Positions 59,172-64,000 of a DNA stretch of 64,000 nt are shown here, piece by piece (within the stretch, counting starts at the first letter, position 1; every line of letters begins with the position of its first letter). The DNA lies in assembly GCA_963969365.1 (NCBI GenBank), contig OZ017748.1, positions 3,469,001 to 3,533,000 on the forward strand, given 5' to 3'. The notes under the pieces were generated by a model. That model was not told the DNA's origin, ran no database searches, and worked only from the letters and a program-made list of their open reading frames with translations. Origin of the DNA: Asterochloris sp. CNOR1 (lineage: Eukaryota; Chlorophyta; Trebouxiophyceae; Trebouxiales; Trebouxiaceae). The translations under genes were made by a program, and so were the position numbers.

Positions 59172-60800
59172 ATGTTTTCAGAGCCCATGTCTGGCCAGAG
59201 CTGAGCCGCAGCAGGGGCTCAAGGCAGCACCCGACTTGCGGTGTCAGGCGGCTGGCAGGGGAGAGAGGGCGCCCAGGTGTGCAGCTGCCTAGGCAGGGCT
59301 GCGGGGGCAGTCACAGCATACGTGAGGCTGCTGTTGCAGCACCAGAGGCAGGGTGTCGACTCACAGGGCAGCCAAGCACTGCCCACACAAGGCAAGCTGT
59401 GGCCACCAGAGGCTGTGCCACAGCCGGCTCAGCCCGCCTTCACCAACCAGGGAGACAGCACACCAGGGGAGTCTGCCAGCAGCCAGCCGCCCGCTGCTGT
59501 TGCTGCACAACCCGGCACTGCAGTCCTGCAAGGGGCTGAAGAAGCACTGGATATCACAATCGCCCTGCTGGGCAGCACTTCTCAGCCAGAGCAGTTGGTG
59601 GACCAGCGGCTGGCCACAGGGCAGGCTCTTGGGACCGCAGGTGAGGTGCTGTTCTGCTCTTGTATGGCCTGGCAGCTGCCATGCAACATGAAGCACAAGA
59701 CTGTGCCCTTGCTGCCAACCTGACACGAGCGCAATGGTGTCAAGGCCACCCACAGTCTTGCTGTCTGCTGACATCAAGGTGACTTCCCAGCTGTGACTTC
59801 CCAGGGCAGTGCCATTTGGCTCCTGCTGCAATGCCTGCTGGGCTGCTCGTGGAGGTCACGTCTGAGCAGGCTGCTGTACGGACACGGGGCGTGAGGGCCT
59901 GGGCACTGGTAGTCCGCCTTCTGGAGGATGACTCTGCGGAGGCAAGCGAGCTCAAGTCAACTTTGCGCTGGTGTCCTGCACTTGCTGAGCCAGTGTGCTG
60001 CGTCTTGTGAGCCATGTTACCTCTGTAGGAGGACAAACAAGAACTGCTCTGAGCTCTGGAAAGTGACCAGGCTCATTGGGGGCCTGAGCTCCACTGGTTC
60101 CGTCTGCTTGCGCTCCAGTGCTGCCAGCCTGCATCTCAGGTCCACTCTTTCCTTGAGCTTGCCATGCAGCCACCTCATCTGCCTTTTCACCTCCAAGCAT
60201 GTCGTTCAGGTGCGCAGTGCAGCAGCAGCCACTGCCGGCGCAGCACTTGAGCAGCTGCGAGTGCCATCAGCCGCTGCCGCAATCCACGTGGAGCATGCTC
60301 TGCGCCTGGCAGTGCAGCTGGTGGGCGCTTGTGCACCGCACTGCGCTGCAGCATGGCAGCAGCTGATGGACTGGGTGTTGCCAACAGGTCAGGTGCTGCC
60401 AGATCACGGTGCTCTGCACGTGGTGTCGGCTGCCTCTGCCGCGGCTGCTGAGGGCAGCAGCAATGGGGTGCCAACCCCTGCAGCCGGAAGGAGCGCTGCT
60501 GGCAGCACCTGTCAGCAGCTGGGTGCCGCTGTGAGGGCCAGCGGCCGAGTGTTCGACCATGAGGCAGACAATCAGCATGAGGAGCCCCTGCTGCTAGCAC
60601 AGCTGGCTCCACAGCAGCTGGTGGAGGCTGCTCAGCAGGCGCCTGTGAGCACCGGCTCTGACGGTGGCAGTTCTGAAGTAGGACCTTGCTCAGCTGAGAG
60701 CAGAAGCGAAGGACTGAACCTTGCGATCGGCCCCTTCCTGGAGCACACGCTTCTGTCCTTGCCCAGGATCTCATCGTCTAGTCATGCTGCAAGCTCATGA
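59172..60800 (+). pseudogene. THADA 3' fragment, unit 7
   Basis: As unit 6. The private C-to-T at 59290 adds a stop (tag) in one frame. Confidence 0.88.
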
Positions 60801-62004
60801 AACACACTGCTCTCTGCATCAGCCACCGTCAGAGCTGTGCTGGCCCTCCAGTTTTGAGCACTGGCCACACGTTCAACGTGCGCAGTGGAGAGGTGGAGCA
60901 AAGCCACAGCTCTGAAAACAAAACGTCGGAGGCCCCTCTTGGGCACAGCCCAAGAAGGCCATCCCGGATCTCAGGGCCACCAGGCGGCACAGCAAGGCGT
61001 GAACACCCCATCCAGGCAGCGCCTTGGTACCGTCAGACAGGTGGCACTGCGGGAGATGCCTCAACGCCTCGAAGTACAGGAGCTGAGGCAGCTTCACACC
61101 ATGCTGCCTCTGACTGCTCGACGCATCTGTACCTGCCTGACGCCTCTGCTTGGCGTTCTACGACTGTATGAAAGAGGCAGCAAGACGACTCAGGACTGTG
61201 CACACCACCTGACTCTGCTGTCCAGACCCTGTGTTGGGGTGCAGCCACCACGGAGTCGAAGTCGCACCGGGCCATTGTAGTGTGGGGCTCAAGGGAAGCA
61301 GCTCCGCGCTGATGGTGGATTTGTGTCGCTTCCTTTCTGCATGCAGTGCGGGGCATGACGCAGACAGGCTGTAGTCAGTCGGGGAGTCGTCTCCTGGCGC
61401 CCCTGCTCCTCACAACCTGCCAGGCCGGTGGAGGGCGGAGCCGCTTGGTAGGGCCATCAGCAGCCTTCGTCTCCCACAGGCCCCAGCCCCAGATGGCTCC
61501 TGTGAGATGCCTGAGCAACCCGCCTGGAAGCGCCCTGATCGTGTGGCCGCCACCGGTGCGGCCCAACCTGCTGTCACGAGCAGCATCCGCTGTCATTTCA
61601 GCGTGGCGCGGACCAACTTGGCTCGCCGAACGCCAGCGACACGCCCCGTCTTGTAGCTGAGCTCAGCAGAGCGGCAGCGGTCGCAGACCGGTGCAGGCCT
61701 GCTGCGTTTGGTGCCTTGGCTGATGTTGGTCGGCCTGGTGTGTCTCCACCACTCCCAACGGGCTTGGTCGACGTCTCCTTAGCAACAGACTGGGTGGTGT
61801 CGACTCGTCCCCTGATGACAGGCGCAGTCGTATGAGCACCTCATGGTGGAGACCTCAGGCCCTGCACATCTATGACCTTGTCAGGACCTCCGAGGTTGTC
61901 GAGGAGTGGGTCCTGGGCCTTTCTGGGGCGGTGTCGGTGCCAGGTCCTGGGCTCAGGCAAAAGCTTTGTGTAGCCAAGCCGTCAACATGAAACCTGGTCA
62001 GCCC

Positions 62005-62124
62005 ATGCTACGGTCATACCATCCAGAATAACCCCGTTCTCGTCCGATCACGGAAGGCAAACTGGATTGGGCCAGATCAGTACTACGTTGGGTGACCACG
62101 CGGGAATATCTGGTGCTGTAGCGT
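62005..62124 (+). rRNA. 5S ribosomal RNA (unit 7)
   Basis: Same 120-nt gene and terminator as at 39409. Confidence 0.96.
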
Positions 62125-62409
62125 TTTGCTCTTGACAGAGTGGGGTGGGGGGCCCTGCAAGGTGCACTTTGGCCATTGGCCCTGTTCCCGGGGCCAGGGT
62201 GAAGGGAGAGGAAGTGGCCAGCAATCTTCAGGGTATGGTTCCTCACAGGTGCAAGCGTCTGAGAGGGTGTCGTCGGCTGCACGAGGTTGGAGGAGAAGGC
62301 CGCCGGCGCAGAGACAGAGGAGGCTTGGCTGGGCACCTGCAGCGCTCCCACTCTTCCACCTCTATGACTTGCGGCGGCGCTGTGTGACAGTGCCAGCCGC
62401 TCGGGGATC

Positions 62410-64000
62410 ATGTTTTCAGAGCCCATGTCTGGCCAGAGCTGAGCCGCAGCAGGGGCTCAAGGCAGCCCCCGACTTGCGGTGTCAGGCGGCTGGCAGGGGA
62501 GAGAGGGCGCCCAGGTGTGCAGCTGCCCAGGCAGGGCTGCGGGGGCAGTCACAGCATACGTGAGGCTGCTGTTGCAGCACCAGAGGCAGGGTGTCGACTC
62601 ACAGGGCAGCCAAGCACTGCCCACACAAGGCAAGCTGTGGCCACCAGAGGCTGTGCCACAGCCGGCTCAGCCCGCCTTCACCAACCAGGGAGACAGCACA
62701 CCAGGGGAGTCTGCCAGCAGCCAGCCGCCCGCTGCTGTTGCTGCACAACCCGGCACTGCAGTCCTGCAAGGGGCTGAAGAAGCACTGGATATCACAATCG
62801 CCCTGCTGGGCAGCACTTCTCAGCCAGAGCAGTTGGTGGACCAGCGGCTGGCCACAGGGCAGGCTCTTGGGACCGCAGGTGAGGTGCTGTTCTGCTCTTG
62901 TATGGCCTGGCAGCTGCCATGCAACATGAAGCACAAGACTGTGCCCTTGCTGCCAACCTGACACGAGCGCAATGGTGTCAAGGCCACCCACAGTCTTGCT
63001 GTCTGCTGACATCAAGGTGACTTCCCAGCTGTGACTTCCCAGGGCAGTGCCATTTGGCTCCTGCTGCAATGCCTGCTGGGCTGCTCGTGGAGGTCACGTC
63101 TGAGCAGGCTGCTGTACGGACACGGGGCGTGAGGGCCTGGGCACTGGTAGTCCGCCTTCTGGAGGATGACTCTGCGGAGGCAAGCGAGCTCAAGTCAACT
63201 TTGCGCTGGTGTCCTGCACTTGCTGAGCCAGTGTGCTGCGTCTTGTGAGCCATGTTACCTCTGTAGGAGGACAAACAAGAACTGCTCTGAGCTCTGGAAA
63301 GTGACCAGGCTCATTGGGGGCCTGAGCTCCACTGGTTCCGTCTGCTTGCGCTCCAGTGCTGCCAGCCTGCATCTCAGGTCCACTCTTTCCTTGAGCTTGC
63401 CATGCAGCCACCTCATCTGCCTTTTCACCTCCAAGCATGTCGTTCAGGTGCGCAGTGCAGCAGCAGCCACTGCCGGCGCAGCACTTGAGCAGCTGCGAGT
63501 GCCATCAGCCGCTGCCGCAATCCACGTGGAGCATGCTCTGCGCCTGGCAGTGCAGCTGGTGGGCGCTTGTGCACCGCACTGCGCTGCAGCATGGCAGCAG
63601 CTGATGGACTGGGTGTTGCCAACAGGTCAGGTGCTGCCAGATCACGGTGCTCTGCACGTGGTGTCGGCTGCCTCTGCCGCGGCTGCTGAGGGCAGCAGCA
63701 ATGGGGTGCCAACCCCTGCAGCCGGAAGGAGCGCTGCTGGCAGCACCTGTCAGCAGCTGGGTGCCGCTGTGAGGGCCAGCGGCCGAGTGTTCGACCATGA
63801 GGCAGACAATCAGCATGAGGAGCCCCTGCTGCTAGCACAGCTGGCTCCACAGCAGCTGGTGGAGGCTGCTCAGCAGGCGCCTGTGAGCACCGGCTCTGAC
63901 GGTGGCAGTTCTGAAGTAGGACCTTGCTCAGCTGAGAGCAGAAGCGAAGGACTGAACCTTGCGATCGGCCCCTTCCTGGAGCACACGCTTCTGTCCTTGC
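62410..64000 (+). repeat. Array unit 8 (cut by window edge)
   Basis: Has the 14-bp duplication (63017-63044) and gcagcccccg at its left end (62467), so it matches unit 6 rather than unit 7. It ends within the THADA fragment, before its 5S gene. Confidence 0.93.
62410..64000 (+). pseudogene. THADA 3' fragment, unit 8 (cut by window edge)
   Basis: Same lesions as unit 6 over the visible part. Confidence 0.85.

Larger units (their letters stand above)
59172..62409 (+). repeat. Array unit 7 (3,238 bp)
   Basis: Carries the 14-bp duplication (59779-59806) and cctgacgcct (about 61140), but gcagcacccg at its left end and a private gctgcctagg (59290). Confidence 0.95.
36358..64000 (+). repeat. Head-to-tail tandem array of composite 5S rDNA / THADA-3' units
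   Basis: Unit 0 (36358-39813) is diverged at its left end. It is followed by units of 3,224 bp starting at 39814, 43038, 46262, 49486 and 52710, of 3,238 bp starting at 55934 and 59172, and by a partial unit from 62410 to the window edge. Each unit holds, in order, a THADA 3' fragment (about 1.6 kb), a spacer of about 1.2 kb, one 5S rRNA gene and about 285 bp of further spacer. The repeat junction joins spacer sequence (ggggat) to catgttttcagag, which in unit 0 lies in the middle of a THADA exon. Units 1-8 differ from one another at only a handful of positions. The array continues beyond the window, so the true copy number is unknown and assembly collapse or expansion is possible. Confidence 0.97.

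Noticed and set aside
36358-64000. Array interpreted as a transposable element family
   Set aside because: No reverse transcriptase, transposase, terminal repeats or target-site duplications; units are strictly head to tail and contain a 5S gene and THADA exons.

Overview
The window reads as nuclear DNA of a green alga (probably a chlorophyte; the class is not settled). Protein genes are split into many short exons with tgcag-type acceptors, and several introns start with GC. One enzyme has a plastid-type form with an N-terminal extension, and the methionine-salvage dehydratase and enolase-phosphatase are fused in one protein, as in plants. No bacterial operon features are seen.

Layout, left to right: 3' part of a DEP1-type methionine-salvage fusion gene (1-3435, +); an oxysterol-binding-protein-related lipid transfer protein (3597-6820, +); a tiny PET117-like cytochrome oxidase assembly factor (7032-7319, -); a VPS37A-like ESCRT-I subunit (7710-10279, +); a TLDc-domain protein (10339-12201, -); mitochondrial ETF alpha (12295-15153, -); an unrecognised protein (16258-17335, +); a weak minus-strand candidate (17447-17725); plastid dihydrolipoyl dehydrogenase (about 17983-23275, +); and a very large THADA/TRM732-type gene (23574-38204, +). 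For DEP1 (visible part), ORP, PET117, VPS37A, TLDc and ETF alpha I rebuilt exon models whose reading phases close exactly. For the dehydrogenase all but the first exon is fixed this way.

From 36358 to the end of the window the sequence is a head-to-tail tandem array. After a diverged first copy (unit 0, 36358-39813) come five units of exactly 3,224 bp, two of 3,238 bp and a truncated eighth. Each complete unit carries one 120-nt 5S rRNA gene (eight in all, apparently identical, all +) together with a captured fragment of the 3' end of THADA. The first unit contains the real, spliceable end of THADA. All later units share disabling changes: two frameshifting deletions, a lost splice acceptor, and a 195-bp in-frame deletion. 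This composite 5S/THADA array is the most unusual object here.

No functional pathway links the genes. They are ordinary housekeeping genes (methionine salvage, lipid transfer, respiratory chain assembly, endosomal sorting, fatty/amino-acid electron transfer, plastid pyruvate dehydrogenase, tRNA modification) beside a 5S rDNA locus. Two themes recur across them: GC-AG introns, and introns holding decayed tandem copies of the neighbouring exon-intron junction.
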